NCBI GenBank assembly: GCA_016191845.1
Contig: JACPVF010000014.1
Span: forward strand, 1-64,000
Source of the DNA: Chloroflexota bacterium
GTDB taxonomy: Bacteria; Chloroflexota; Anaerolineae; Anaerolineales; Villigracilaceae
Direction of reading: 5' to 3'
Length of the DNA stretch: 64,000 bases
The position numbers and the translations under genes were made by a program. The notes under the pieces are model-generated. The model was not told the origin of the DNA, ran no database searches, and was given only the letters and a program-made list of their open reading frames with translations. Numbering within the stretch: the stretch's first letter is position 1; every line of letters begins with the position of its first letter. Below, piece by piece: positions 7,947-17,147 of this stretch.

Positions 7947-9621
7947 GGCGGGAGTCAGAATCCTTCCTGTTCTCAGCTGTGAAGGTGAGCATCCCCTGAA
8001 TTTGACTGGCATGTCCAAGTTCAGCGGCATGACGCAGGGGATCCGGGGCCTGGTCAATCTCCAGTGGATGCTCGTTATAGGCCTGGACCATCTGTGCAGT
8101 CTCCTGCGGGTATTGTGCGGCCAGGGTTTGTAAATCCAGTCCGTGGCGGGCGATATGGGGGGACAATCCCTGGAACCCTCGTTGAAAATCCTCGGTCGAG
8201 CCCTGGAAACTGGACCCGATGGCAGCGTTTACGGATGTCGAGAACCCGAAGTCCTGTACTGCATCGGACGGCTGGGTGGGTTCATCACCAAAGCGCTCCA
8301 TCCGTTCCCCCAATTCCGACTGACGGGCGGCCAGTTCGTGTTCATGCGCCAGCGTGCGGTTATATGTTGCCGGGGCGCGCAACCCCAAGGCCTCGAAGAC
8401 GCCAGCGCGCTGGGTTAACTGCTGGGCGGCATTAAGGTGACCTAGGGCTGCCTCTGTCCCACTCATCCCGGCGGCTGTTGAAGTTGCGCTTGAGGCTCCC
8501 GCACCAGTGGCAACGGCCCCTGCGCCTGCTGCACCCACTCCACTGGCTGCCAGAGCCCCAATGGAGACAATCTGTTGGACGGCCTTGAGCATTTGTCCGA
8601 AGGCCTCCGCCGAGGTGGAGAGGGTCATCTTGCTCAGGATACCCGCCATGGAGATGAGCAGTCCGGTCGCCCCCCACAGCCAGATCACCCGAATCACAGC
8701 GGACAACAGGCCCTGAATATCGAACAGATAGCTGGCGGCTAGACCGGCCTTGAAGACTCCGCCCGCCACGACCGGCAGCAGCGCGATCAGCAGGACAGCC
8801 TTCAACCACAGTGCACGCAGCCAGCGCGCCTGGGGCAGGACGCTGGCAATCGCAAGCGGGGGTGCCAATACAGCCAGGATGAAGAGAACCGCATTGGCGG
8901 AGGCAAAGGCAAACAACAATCCGCCGATGGCCAACAGCGAGCCCACCGCCAGGCAGATCGAAAGCAGGCTGCCTAGGAAGGTCAGGTTGGCCAGACCCAG
9001 CACCACCGAGGTGGCCGTGGTCGAACGGACAAAATCCATTGCCAGTGCCCCCGCCTCCCCAATCACCCTCCCTACCATCCACCATCCCAGGCGGACGATC
9101 AGATCTAGGAAGGGACCGGAGGCAACTGCCAGCACGCCAGCCGTGACCCAGTCCCCAACCACCCTTATCCCGCTATCCTCCTCCCCTAGCAGACGGCCCC
9201 AGTGATAGAGGGCCAACCGCACCAAAAAGAGCGCCGGGGCCAGGGCGGCGGCCACGGGCAGGCTGGATTGCGCCACCTGGTTGTAATCTCCGACACTGGG
9301 GGCCTGTACGATCTCACCGATCACCTGGGTCCAGCGCGCCACCTCCTCGCTCATGGCGTTGACTTCCTTTTCCGCTGCACGGTTGAAGATGCCTGCCAAC
9401 GCCTCGGAGATGGTCTCGGCGGGGAAGACTAGGTGATGGAAGATCTGAGTGATGCTGGTACCGGGAGGGTTGTCATCGCCGGGTGGAGGTGGCGTGGGGG
9501 TCGCGGTTGGCGTGGGAGTACCGTCCACAGCGGGCGAAGGTGCAATGGTCATGGCCAGGCTGCTGAGGGAGATCAAGGCTAGGAACAGCGAAAGCACAAT
9601 GAATGGGCGAGCTTTTTTCAT
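7930..9621 (-). CDS. VirB6/TrbL-like polytopic membrane protein
   Basis: 563 aa. The ATG at 9621 overlaps the upstream stop (ATGA), which fixes the start despite a longer open frame. It has a signal sequence (residues 5-25), a Thr/Pro-rich segment, then about six to eight TM segments between residues ~125 and 370. A Gly/Ala/Ser-rich stretch ('AASGVGAAGAGAVATG') and a charged C-terminal tail of about 170 residues follow. This layout is that of TrbL/VirB6 proteins, the polytopic inner-membrane core of T4SS channels. Its location among other T4SS-like genes agrees. Confidence 0.6.
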   Translation of the reverse strand: MKKARPFIVLSLFLALISLSSLAMTIAPSPAVDGTPTPTATPTPPPPGDDNPPGTSITQIFHHLVFPAETISEALAGIFNRAAEKEVNAMSEEVARWTQVIGEIVQAPSVGDYNQVAQSSLPVAAALAPALFLVRLALYHWGRLLGEEDSGIRVVGDWVTAGVLAVASGPFLDLIVRLGWWMVGRVIGEAGALAMDFVRSTTATSVVLGLANLTFLGSLLSICLAVGSLLAIGGLLFAFASANAVLFILAVLAPPLAIASVLPQARWLRALWLKAVLLIALLPVVAGGVFKAGLAASYLFDIQGLLSAVIRVIWLWGATGLLISMAGILSKMTLSTSAEAFGQMLKAVQQIVSIGALAASGVGAAGAGAVATGAGASSATSTAAGMSGTEAALGHLNAAQQLTQRAGVFEALGLRAPATYNRTLAHEHELAARQSELGERMERFGDEPTQPSDAVQDFGFSTSVNAAIGSSFQGSTEDFQRGFQGLSPHIARHGLDLQTLAAQYPQETAQMVQAYNEHPLEIDQAPDPLRHAAELGHASQIQGMLTFTAENRKDSDSRHADPQ

Positions 9622-10517
9622 AGGGAGAGGGCGTATTGGGAGATGAAGTGTTTTTCGAAGCATAGGGAGTGATACCCGCAATTCCTGCAGGTGGAAGACT
9701 GGCGGAGGGCATTCAGGGGCGGATAAGGTCCCTCCTTGGCCAGGGTCGACAAGGATTGAACCGTACGCTCCAGGTCGCGCTCAGGGAGGGCTTGTTCGAA
9801 ATGCTGCGCCTCCCCATTATCCCGGTCCAGGGCAAAGACAGTGGGACGATTTGGCCAGGGCTTTTTCCCAGGCGGGCTGCAACGGTCCAACAGGCACAGT
9901 CTCAATTGGTCCTGTTCCCCGCGCTGGACGAGCACCCCGATCCTGATCTCTGTTACCTGGCCCACAGATACCCGCCAGACCAGCGCGCCAAATTGGACCG
10001 GCAGGCGGGTGAAATTCAATGTCAACGCCACTTTTTCGATTGACACAGAGTGGTCTGTATTGCGCTCGATCCCCATCCCGCTCCGCCAATCCTGGCAAAG
10101 GAAGGCCCAGGTACGGACGTAGACAAAGAGGTTGCGCCAATCCCCGCCCAGGTTGTTGATTGCATTTTGTGACCCGAAGCGGCGGGCCACGGGAAGTTTC
10201 CCGCCACGAAACAATGGCAGGGTCTCGGGCGCCTGGACGGGATGCTGGGAACGGTAGGCCTGCACCTCCTGCACATAGGTCTTGATCTCCTCCGTGAGAT
10301 CCTCGAACCCATAGCGTTTCAAATGCTCCAGGAGCGTTCCGCCCGATGAAAGATCCTGCAGGGATTGCCAGACCGGATCGAAAGGGGGAATCGGGTCAGC
10401 GCCTGCCAGCCACCAACGGGCTGCGGTCGGACAAAATGCATAGGCCAGTGCAGACAGGATTGGATGTCCGCGGGCGTTCTCGCGGTTGAGCAGGGCTTGA
10501 AACAGATCAGTGTACAT
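9618..10517 (-). CDS. Unknown protein with Cas4-like cysteine arrangement
   Basis: 299 aa; it starts inside the 3' end of the prepilin peptidase gene. Near the N-terminus 'ALAYAFCPTAARWW' and near the C-terminus 'STCRNCGYHSLCF' place one Cys early and three late. This is the spacing of the Fe-S cluster of Cas4/AddB-type PD-(D/E)XK nucleases. The nuclease catalytic motif itself is not clear to me. It is soluble, with no signal peptide. It is sandwiched between a prepilin peptidase and the VirB6-like gene in one overlapping operon. Function is unknown. Confidence 0.45.
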   Translation of the reverse strand: MYTDLFQALLNRENARGHPILSALAYAFCPTAARWWLAGADPIPPFDPVWQSLQDLSSGGTLLEHLKRYGFEDLTEEIKTYVQEVQAYRSQHPVQAPETLPLFRGGKLPVARRFGSQNAINNLGGDWRNLFVYVRTWAFLCQDWRSGMGIERNTDHSVSIEKVALTLNFTRLPVQFGALVWRVSVGQVTEIRIGVLVQRGEQDQLRLCLLDRCSPPGKKPWPNRPTVFALDRDNGEAQHFEQALPERDLERTVQSLSTLAKEGPYPPLNALRQSSTCRNCGYHSLCFEKHFISQYALSL

Positions 10518-10914
10518 ACCAGCACAACAGCAGGAAGGGAATGGTGCGCCAGGCGGCCGGAGCCAGGGTGCCGGTCTGCGCTTGCCCCTGCACGGCCCGC
10601 CAGAGGATTTGAAGCAAGCCCGTACCCAGGTAGGATGCAAACAGGAAGACCAACAGATGGGAGGAAGACTCGGCAGGTAGCATCCACATCAGGGCCAACC
10701 ACAGCTTGACATCTCCGGCTCCCATCCACTCTCCGCTCCAGGCGAACAATAGGATCCAGGTAGCCAACCATAGATCCAGGTTGCCCGGCCAATGGGTAAT
10801 TAACCCGGTCAGGAGCAGGGGCAGGGTGCACCAGTTCGGGATGCGATGGGTGTGCAGGTCGTAAATGCTGACGGTGACAGCCAGGAGAAACAACAGAGTC
10901 ATCGCACTGATCAT
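10507..10914 (-). CDS. Prepilin peptidase, A24-type (second, canonical)
   Basis: 135 aa with about five TM segments. Both catalytic aspartates are visible: 'IYDLHTHRIPNW' (D-x3-RIPN) and 'GEWMGAGDVKLW' (GxGD followed by K). This is the small CpaA/TadV form without the methylase domain. It should process Flp-type prepilins at the cytoplasmic membrane face. It is the first gene of the operon that runs to 7479. No strong ribosome site precedes the ATG at 10914; the ATG at 10902 is a possible alternative. Confidence 0.85.
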   Translation of the reverse strand: MISAMTLLFLLAVTVSIYDLHTHRIPNWCTLPLLLTGLITHWPGNLDLWLATWILLFAWSGEWMGAGDVKLWLALMWMLPAESSSHLLVFLFASYLGTGLLQILWRAVQGQAQTGTLAPAAWRTIPFLLLCWYVH

Positions 10915-10992
10915 ATTGGTTTTCGGTTCAGGGTGTACTCAAGCCGTCGGCTAGTGATTGGGCATGTCGGGCGTATTGCTTCGGGTACATCT

Positions 10993-11217
10993 TCAATCCA
11001 ACCGCCTACGCGTCTTCGAAGGTCGTGTTAGCTGAACATTGCCTGGGTTATCACTCACTCTCCCCCACACCTGGTTCCCCTTCTGCACATAAGTCTGATG
11101 GATAGTAAAACCCTCACCGTTGCTCATCTTCCGCTTGATGTTGAGCGCGTTGAGGGTGGTCATCTGCGAACGCACATACAGCCCGTCAGGATTAACGACG
11201 ATGTACTTCTGCGACAT
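10993..11217 (-). CDS. Small SH3b-like protein
   Basis: 74 aa with AGGAG 7 bases before the ATG. 'VVNPDGLYVRSQ' at the N-terminus and 'VWGRVSD' later are the typical start and end of a bacterial SH3 (SH3b) domain. It has no signal peptide. Standalone SH3b proteins of this size are common in Chloroflexota, with no established role. Confidence 0.65.
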   Translation of the reverse strand: MSQKYIVVNPDGLYVRSQMTTLNALNIKRKMSNGEGFTIHQTYVQKGNQVWGRVSDNPGNVQLTRPSKTRRRLD

Positions 11218-11663
11218 GGCTACTCCTTTGGTTGTGGCCAGCCGCCCACCCGTTTTTAAAACAAGCAGACACAGCCCGTCGGGGGGCGGCTGTGTCTGAC
11301 CGCGAATTTAAACCATAATCTTTACATTGTCAAGTTATTAGAACGCTCGAGCAAAGAAAAAGCCCGCCGAAAGGCGGACCATACTTCTCAATTTATTAAC
11401 GATATATCTCGAATTAAAATTATGTATTCACAGATGGCGGTGGTGCTTGGATTCTCCAAGACTTAAACGACCCCGATTAGAAAGCTAGAATACCTAAAGT
11501 GATCGGGGCTGCCCTGGAAAAGTCGAGGGGAAAAACCGCGTCGCTTTTCAAAAATAGACGTGCCGCCTTTTTGTGGTTTAGGTACTAGCGGTTTTCCTTA
11601 GAAACTCTCTTGAATTGTTTCTTAGAATGCATTGTTGGCTGGCTTTTAATTTCGCAAACTATC
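11218..11663 (-). other. Intergenic region with hairpins, AT-rich
   Basis: 446 bases without a convincing gene. It holds an 11-bp hairpin (11266-11276 with 11288-11298), a clear minus-strand terminator at 11351-11379, a weaker inverted pair (11471-11477 with 11502-11508), and a spaced pair AAAACCGC (11532-11539) / GCGGTTTT (11588-11595). Base composition becomes AT-rich here, the start of the low-GC cargo block. Confidence 0.6.
11351..11379 (-). terminator. Rho-independent terminator for the CHAP gene
   Basis: On the minus strand a CCGCC/GGCGG stem with a 4-nt loop is followed by a T-rich run (complement of CAAAGAAAAA). It lies downstream of the CHAP gene. Confidence 0.65.
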
Positions 11664-12995
11664 TCATTTGAAAAGGTCAATAATCCATTGGAATGGGTTA
11701 AACGGTTGCTCTGATGGAGTAGGTACTATAACGGGATTGGGGGGAGTAATAGGGGTTGGAGTAAATGTTGAGACAGGGGCGGGATTACTAATAAAATCCA
11801 TACAATCTGCAATATCAATAGTTCTATGCCCATTACCAATACTCCAATTCATTTCGTCTATATCTATTGTTTTCCCATTTGAAGAAATCCCTGTTACCAA
11901 AGCTACATGACCATACTCTAACGATCCTGCACAGTATGGACTCCATACTACAATATCTCCTATTTCACTTGGGTTTTTATTTACAGATACTCCAAAAGGG
12001 CTGCCGTTCTGTTGGGCTTGACTCGTCCATTGATAAGCATTCCCTTGACCTGGCTGTATCCATTGACACACATCGGGTCTTTTATCAGCCACAAACCATG
12101 TACAGTTGTTAACGGTAAATTTTGACTGACAATCAGTGGGGCTATAAGACGCTTCTACAGGCGGAGCAAAAATTTGGAGGATTTTTTCTAGCCAACTAGG
12201 ACTTGGCTCATACCCATCGCCAGAAAGTGCACCGTCATAAGATGGATTAGTTGGTATCGGCGAAGGCGGAATTGATGTTACAGATGGTGGAATCTTAGTT
12301 CTTGTTGGCGGTAAAGGTGTTGCTGTAGGAGGAACGGGAGTATTGGTAGGATAAAGAACATTGATTGTAACGACAGATGATTGATTCCCCTGAGAAGAAT
12401 ACACTAAAAGCGTATATGTTGTGCTAGATGATAAACATATGTTTGCATTGCCAATTGGAGAAAACGCTTGGTCACCTATATAGACTCCAGTTATCCCTGA
12501 TCCAGTTACAGACCAATTTAAATTGGTGCACTGTCCTGCCATTAGTGTTGTGTTGTCTGCCCAAAAAATGACAGACAAAGGCACAATAGGCTCGGGTGTG
12601 TTAGTTGGAGGTACAGCTGGATTGCAGTTAGTAACCCACTGATAATCGCTGACACTCATCAAGTATGGGGCTGAGTAGTATTCAATATCTGGATTCCAGA
12701 TTTGAAGATATTGTCCATAATGATCTATTGGGTCAATCTCTTCACCCGTAGAAGTGACAAAAAGATTGCCATGGTGGTCCAAGTTTTCAACGATCCACCA
12801 ACCACTTTGATCATTCTCGAAGCCATAAGGTACAAAAGCAGGAAATCCGCGGGTACCTGCATCTAACCGCTGAAATGATCCGCAAGTGTACCCTTCTCCT
12901 GTTTGAGAATATACAACAGATGTCGGTGTTCTTACTAAAAGCAAGGCAAATATAATAAGGATTCCAGAAACTTTGAATCCAAATTGCATATTCAT
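11664..12995 (-). CDS. Secreted CHAP-domain protein with Ig-like domain
   Basis: 443 aa from the ATG at 12995 (AAGGAG upstream; the in-frame codon six bases on is also ATG). It has a signal peptide (about 8-30), an N-terminal 'YGFENDQSGWW' region and an Ig-like module (about 140-225, 'LMAGQCTNLNWSVTGSG'). A Thr/Pro linker leads to a CHAP amidase/endopeptidase domain (about 290-405). The domain has the catalytic Cys in 'NNCTWFVADKRPDV', 'GDIVVW', His in 'EYGHVALVT' and 'IDEMNW'. It probably cleaves peptidoglycan outside the cell. It is much more AT-rich than its neighbours, which suggests separate acquisition. Confidence 0.75.
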   Translation of the reverse strand: MNMQFGFKVSGILIIFALLLVRTPTSVVYSQTGEGYTCGSFQRLDAGTRGFPAFVPYGFENDQSGWWIVENLDHHGNLFVTSTGEEIDPIDHYGQYLQIWNPDIEYYSAPYLMSVSDYQWVTNCNPAVPPTNTPEPIVPLSVIFWADNTTLMAGQCTNLNWSVTGSGITGVYIGDQAFSPIGNANICLSSSTTYTLLVYSSQGNQSSVVTINVLYPTNTPVPPTATPLPPTRTKIPPSVTSIPPSPIPTNPSYDGALSGDGYEPSPSWLEKILQIFAPPVEASYSPTDCQSKFTVNNCTWFVADKRPDVCQWIQPGQGNAYQWTSQAQQNGSPFGVSVNKNPSEIGDIVVWSPYCAGSLEYGHVALVTGISSNGKTIDIDEMNWSIGNGHRTIDIADCMDFISNPAPVSTFTPTPITPPNPVIVPTPSEQPFNPFQWIIDLFK

Positions 12996-13185
12996 AACTG
13001 TCTCCTTGTTTGATTTCTCATTGTACAACCAGCCAGTCAACGGCTTGCGTTACCTGCGCGTGGGCGGGCGTAGACAATGCTTGGGAGCAGAAAAAACTCG
13101 AAGTCAGAAATATGCTTGAAAACCGCGCAGATTGGGCAAGACAACGCCTCGACCACTTTGGAAATAGTCTCTTGCTTCCCAATTC

Positions 13186-13644
13186 TCACTTTGAATATCG
13201 ATCCGTGAAATCCTTCAGCATGGAATTCAAGACGTAGACTTCAATGGCTGGCTCAGGCAAAGAGATTCCTTCTGCAAGATCCATGTACTCACCTGCCCCA
13301 ACCGTTTGGACCTGACTTGCAAAACGGATACCGATCTTTCCAAAATCTTTCGTCTCGATATATCCGTCGGTGATCGTATCGCTCGTAAGTTCCACAGCTT
13401 TCCCGTTGCATTCGAACGCAGTGACGGTACCACTGGTAGGCTTGGTGACGCCTGGGGCAACCACGGTCCCTCTCCAGCTGGAATGGGAAACAATGCAATC
13501 GATCGGCGCGAGTACATACTCATCGGCCGCGCCAGGCTGTTCACTTGAACTCGAATTGCCAGCCGCTGGCGCGCCGCACCCAACCAGGAATAAGACAATC
13601 AGCGCAACACTTGTTGCCCGTCGCAAAAATCCCTTCGATTTCAT
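13186..13644 (-). CDS. Small lipoprotein, unknown
   Basis: 152 aa from the ATG at 13644 (AAGGAG upstream). Signal peptide 'ATSVALIVLFLVGC' ends in a lipobox Cys. The mature part starts with a Gly/Ser spacer. Later stretches include 'DCIVSHSSWRGTVVAPG' and 'DFGKIGIRFASQVQ'; two further Cys could form a disulfide. I do not recognise a family. It sits between the CHAP protein and another lipoprotein, in an AT-richer cargo block. Confidence 0.7.
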   Translation of the reverse strand: MKSKGFLRRATSVALIVLFLVGCGAPAAGNSSSSEQPGAADEYVLAPIDCIVSHSSWRGTVVAPGVTKPTSGTVTAFECNGKAVELTSDTITDGYIETKDFGKIGIRFASQVQTVGAGEYMDLAEGISLPEPAIEVYVLNSMLKDFTDRYSK

Positions 13645-13675
13645 CCTGACTCCTTCTTCACACAAAGCCCTTTAG

Positions 13676-14725
13676 TTATGGGCCAGGTGTGTATAAAACT
13701 TCGAAAACTACTGCTCCTGGGTTGTCAGAATAATGGGGCAATTCATCCACGGCAACAAAGATCAGATAATCGCCTTGAAGAAGTGAGACCGTTAAAACAG
13801 AACCTTTTGCAAGGTTTTCAACTTCACTTGGGCTTGAGTAATAAGAAAAATCCACTACGCTATAGTCAGGATCATCGCTAATGGCAATCCCATTCCATGC
13901 AATTGGGCGATTCTTGAACACTCTAATTGATGTCAACCATGTAAGTGTCCCTACGGGTGGTTTTTTATTTTCTGGATAGGTGGAATAAGAACCGCTTATA
14001 TATTTGAACGAATAAGTACCTGCTTGAGTTGCTGTAAATCTTATGCCCTCGCTTGAATTTCCTGGAACGGAAATTTGCCCAATAGAAACTGGTGTAGGGG
14101 TGGGTGCTATTGTGGGAATTTCTGGAGTAGATATTTGTGTTATTGATCCGTCTTCTACAATTTCCCCAGTCGCACAAACAATGGTTTTAGAGTCTAACTG
14201 TTCCAGTGTCAATGAATTAAGCGCCGAAAAGGGCAGGACATCAACATAAGTTCCATCTGGGCGAGTAACTGAAATTGTTCCAGAAGTCCACACCTCTTCC
14301 CATTGTAGATGCGCCACCGTTTTGTCTCCAGGTGGGGTGATAATTTTAACAGATGATTTAGCCTCTGTTTCAGTCCCTATCCGTATACGAAGGGCAAGCC
14401 CTATTTCTTCGCTTAACATTGCCTTGGCTACTTCTACACTCCCTCCAACTTCAGCCGCTACTTTTTCCGATACTTCTATATCTATTTCTGTTAAGTAAGT
14501 TTTTGAACGTTCTTCCATCTTCTCCGAATCTCGCGCTCCATCACAATTATCTATAGCAATTTCGTATGGTACACCAACAGCCTTAACTAATTGTTTATCT
14601 TGTCTAACCGTAAATTGCAAATTAGATTCAGGTTTATGACCTTGCGCGTCTATTGGCTGAGTTGCACATCCATTCAAGCCCAGGATTAAGACCATAACAG
14701 CAGCAAATGCGACTCTGATGTTCAT
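13676..14725 (-). CDS. Lipoprotein, unknown
   Basis: 349 aa. Lipobox 'LNGCATQ' (Cys20). The first half contains an amphipathic helical region 'EIDIEVSEKVAAEVGGSVEV'. A Thr/Pro linker at about 200 ('TPEIPTIAPTPTPVS') leads to a C-terminal beta-rich domain (about 215-349) with 'GIRFTATQAGTYSFKYISG', resembling bacterial pre-peptidase/Ig-like folds. GAGAGGA precedes the ATG. A promoter with TATAAT lies about 105 bases upstream. Likely surface-exposed cargo of unknown function. Confidence 0.7.
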   Translation of the reverse strand: MNIRVAFAAVMVLILGLNGCATQPIDAQGHKPESNLQFTVRQDKQLVKAVGVPYEIAIDNCDGARDSEKMEERSKTYLTEIDIEVSEKVAAEVGGSVEVAKAMLSEEIGLALRIRIGTETEAKSSVKIITPPGDKTVAHLQWEEVWTSGTISVTRPDGTYVDVLPFSALNSLTLEQLDSKTIVCATGEIVEDGSITQISTPEIPTIAPTPTPVSIGQISVPGNSSEGIRFTATQAGTYSFKYISGSYSTYPENKKPPVGTLTWLTSIRVFKNRPIAWNGIAISDDPDYSVVDFSYYSSPSEVENLAKGSVLTVSLLQGDYLIFVAVDELPHYSDNPGAVVFEVLYTPGP

Positions 14726-14829
14726 GAATCCTCTCTTTCATTAACTTACTAGACACATACCCACGCATATTATGTGCCATTACTTTCCCGCTAAAATATT
14801 TTCCACGCGCAAAATCGTTTGCTTAATAA

Positions 14830-14858
14830 ATTATACGTCTGACCCATCCTAAAAACAA
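14830..14858 (-). promoter_or_regulatory. Sigma-70-type promoter, TTGTTT-N17-TATAAT
   Basis: On the minus strand TTGTTT (14858-14853), a 17-base spacer ending CAGACG, and TATAAT (14835-14830) precede the lipoprotein gene at 14725 by about 100 bases. The same CAGACGTATAAT block occurs before the PLAT gene. Confidence 0.65.
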
Positions 14859-14897
14859 CAACCTGCTCTGACGGATAATTTTCAACCCTACCCTCAA

Positions 14898-17147
14898 TCA
14901 CCACAGCCTCAACTGCACTTCCTCCCCCAAAGTCGGCGCACTTCCCGCATTTGGGGGACACTGTACCCGAGCGGAGCGAGTGGTAGGTGCCCCGCCAGGG
15001 GCAGAGGGGGTCCCGAACGGCCCTAACACCGTCTCTCCTGCCCGCACCAGCAGCCGTGCATACCGCTCCACGTCCACTTCGCGCGGATCCATCTCCTCGG
15101 GCAAGTCCCACGCCCGCGCGCGGACCTTCCCCCGCGTGTAGATCAACTTCACATGCTGGCCAGGCCGCAGACTCTTGCCCGCCGCCTCCAACTGGCGCAG
15201 CGCCGCCGCAGTCGGCGTGGGCGCGCGGAACTCCTCCAGCCTTCGGCTCACTGTCATCCGCACGATCAACTGCTCGGGCGGCACCCGCCCGCTTCGTAAC
15301 TCGGCCAGCCTGCGCCGCAGGACGGCCCCTGCCTCGTTCACCTGCTCCCGCGCCAGGCATTCCAGCATTTCCTTTTGGGTGTCCGTTACAAAGACGGGCG
15401 TATCGTGGCGGCGCGTCTCGATGCCCCGCGTCTTGATCTCCCCACTCTGGAACACCCCGAAATAGCGGTTCGGCACCGCGATGCGCGCATCCATGCGCGA
15501 GGGCAGGAAGGCCACCCACCGAAAGACCCCATCCAGTGCGATCGGTAATCCCGTGCGTGTCGTGATGTCATCCAGCAGCGGCTGGAATTGCTCGGGCGTG
15601 GAGTGGCCCGCCTGTTGCACCCACAGCCCATCTACATACAGATGCAGCACCCGATAGCCTCTGTCCTCCGCCGCTTCCTTCGCCCGCAGCAGGATCTCGC
15701 GCCCGTAGGCCGTCACCGCCTCGTGCGCTTCGATTCGCCCAAAGCGGGCGGTGCGATAGCCCAGATATCCGAAGCAGGTCACCAGCAGCCATTTGTGCGC
15801 CGCCGCCTGCGCCTGATACCCCTGGGTGCGGCAATCCCATTTCGAGAGTCCCAACAGACTGTGTTTGAGACGGATGCGTTTCTCCAACAGCGGCCCCAGC
15901 GTCTGCGGGATCAACCCTGGGTTGGTTCGGTCCACGATCATATCTAGTTCGGGCACCGCTTCCGCCGTCGGGCGCCGTGTCCCCACCGTCTCGGGCGAGA
16001 CGTTGAAATGCACCATGATGCTCGGGTACATCGAGATGAAGTCGATCTCGGCCACGTCCCGATGCAGCCCCACGATCGGGTCATACACCATCCCGCCCAT
16101 ATCCATTTGCAGCAGTTCTGCGGGGTTCTTGGGCCGCTCCACCTGTTCCTTGCGCAGCGGTACCAGCGTGCCCTGCTTCAGCGCGGTCACGATCTGCATG
16201 GCCGAGATGCCCGTTCCAGGCGAGACGCGCGCCGCGGTCTGGATCGGCAGCGAGGTCACCCGCGCCATTTCCATCACACCATACAGGCCGTAGTCGTGAT
16301 ACATCACCGTGTTCTCTGCGTCGATGTGCAGCCGTCCCGCCAGGTGGAACTGTCTGCCGCGGTAGATGACCTGGTTGTACGCGAAGTAACTGCGTTCCTC
16401 CTTCTGGCGGATCGGCCCATCGGGGTCGCGGTTGAGCGGCAGCGCCCGCCCCTCCGCCATCTGCAACAATTTGGGGAACAGCCACGTGTCTCCGCGCGAG
16501 GTCACCAGCAGGTCGGGGTCGTGTTCCTTGATCATCAGCCCCAGCACCGCCAGCAGGGACGGGTTATCCTCCAGCGCCAGCGCCGAGGTGCCGCGCTTCG
16601 AGCTCACCAGCAGTCGGCGCGGCGCGGCATGGAACGGGTCCCCTTCGGGTTCGAGCGTCAGGAGGCGCAGCGGCGGCGGCTCGGGATCCAGTTTCCAGCG
16701 CGAGTCCAGCACCGCCAATTCCTGCACCTGGTCCTGATCATCCACGCTCAGCCCCATCCTCGCCATTGGGTAAGTCCCGTAGCGCGCCGCGTGCCGCAGC
16801 GCGACGTGCAGATCGGCATCGTAGAAGGTCAGGTCGGGGAAGGCCTGGCTCACCTGGCGGTACAGCCTCGGCAGCGCGGCGGGGTCGTCCAGCTGGGCAG
16901 AGAGCACCACCGTCTCTCCGCGAAAGAGATCCCGCCGTTCGCTCCGCGCCAAATGGATTCGCAGCGGCTGACTCTGCAGGTAGACCCACAGTGCGCGCAA
17001 TCGCGCCGAGGGTCCCGCCGCGTAGAAGGTCACGGGGAAGGGCCGATACACACACCGCCGCTGGCCATCGTCGCACAAAATCCACAGCGCCAGCCCGCGC
17101 TCGGGGTGCGCATACAGGTCCAGCAGCCAGCCTGTGATCTCACGCAT
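14898..17147 (-). CDS. Family-B DNA polymerase, divergent
   Basis: 749 aa from the ATG at 17147 (GGAGG upstream; it overlaps the previous gene by 8 bases). Motif A is intact, 'EIDFISMYPSI' (~367). Motif B is 'KWLLVTCFGYLG' (~450), keeping the Lys and Gly but not the usual Asn-Ser. Motif C is 'HLYVDGLWV' (~502), with only one Asp where YxDTDS is usual. If that Asp aligns with the second, catalytic Asp, the enzyme may still polymerise; this is inference. Canonical DIET exonuclease residues are not evident in the N-terminal half. It is transcribed with two small genes upstream and probably replicates or repairs the element. Confidence 0.85.
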   Translation of the reverse strand: MREITGWLLDLYAHPERGLALWILCDDGQRRCVYRPFPVTFYAAGPSARLRALWVYLQSQPLRIHLARSERRDLFRGETVVLSAQLDDPAALPRLYRQVSQAFPDLTFYDADLHVALRHAARYGTYPMARMGLSVDDQDQVQELAVLDSRWKLDPEPPPLRLLTLEPEGDPFHAAPRRLLVSSKRGTSALALEDNPSLLAVLGLMIKEHDPDLLVTSRGDTWLFPKLLQMAEGRALPLNRDPDGPIRQKEERSYFAYNQVIYRGRQFHLAGRLHIDAENTVMYHDYGLYGVMEMARVTSLPIQTAARVSPGTGISAMQIVTALKQGTLVPLRKEQVERPKNPAELLQMDMGGMVYDPIVGLHRDVAEIDFISMYPSIMVHFNVSPETVGTRRPTAEAVPELDMIVDRTNPGLIPQTLGPLLEKRIRLKHSLLGLSKWDCRTQGYQAQAAAHKWLLVTCFGYLGYRTARFGRIEAHEAVTAYGREILLRAKEAAEDRGYRVLHLYVDGLWVQQAGHSTPEQFQPLLDDITTRTGLPIALDGVFRWVAFLPSRMDARIAVPNRYFGVFQSGEIKTRGIETRRHDTPVFVTDTQKEMLECLAREQVNEAGAVLRRRLAELRSGRVPPEQLIVRMTVSRRLEEFRAPTPTAAALRQLEAAGKSLRPGQHVKLIYTRGKVRARAWDLPEEMDPREVDVERYARLLVRAGETVLGPFGTPSAPGGAPTTRSARVQCPPNAGSAPTLGEEVQLRLW

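Noticed and set aside
11471-11595. Possible structured RNA
   Set aside because: Only two short spaced inverted pairs are visible, with no further support for a conserved structure.
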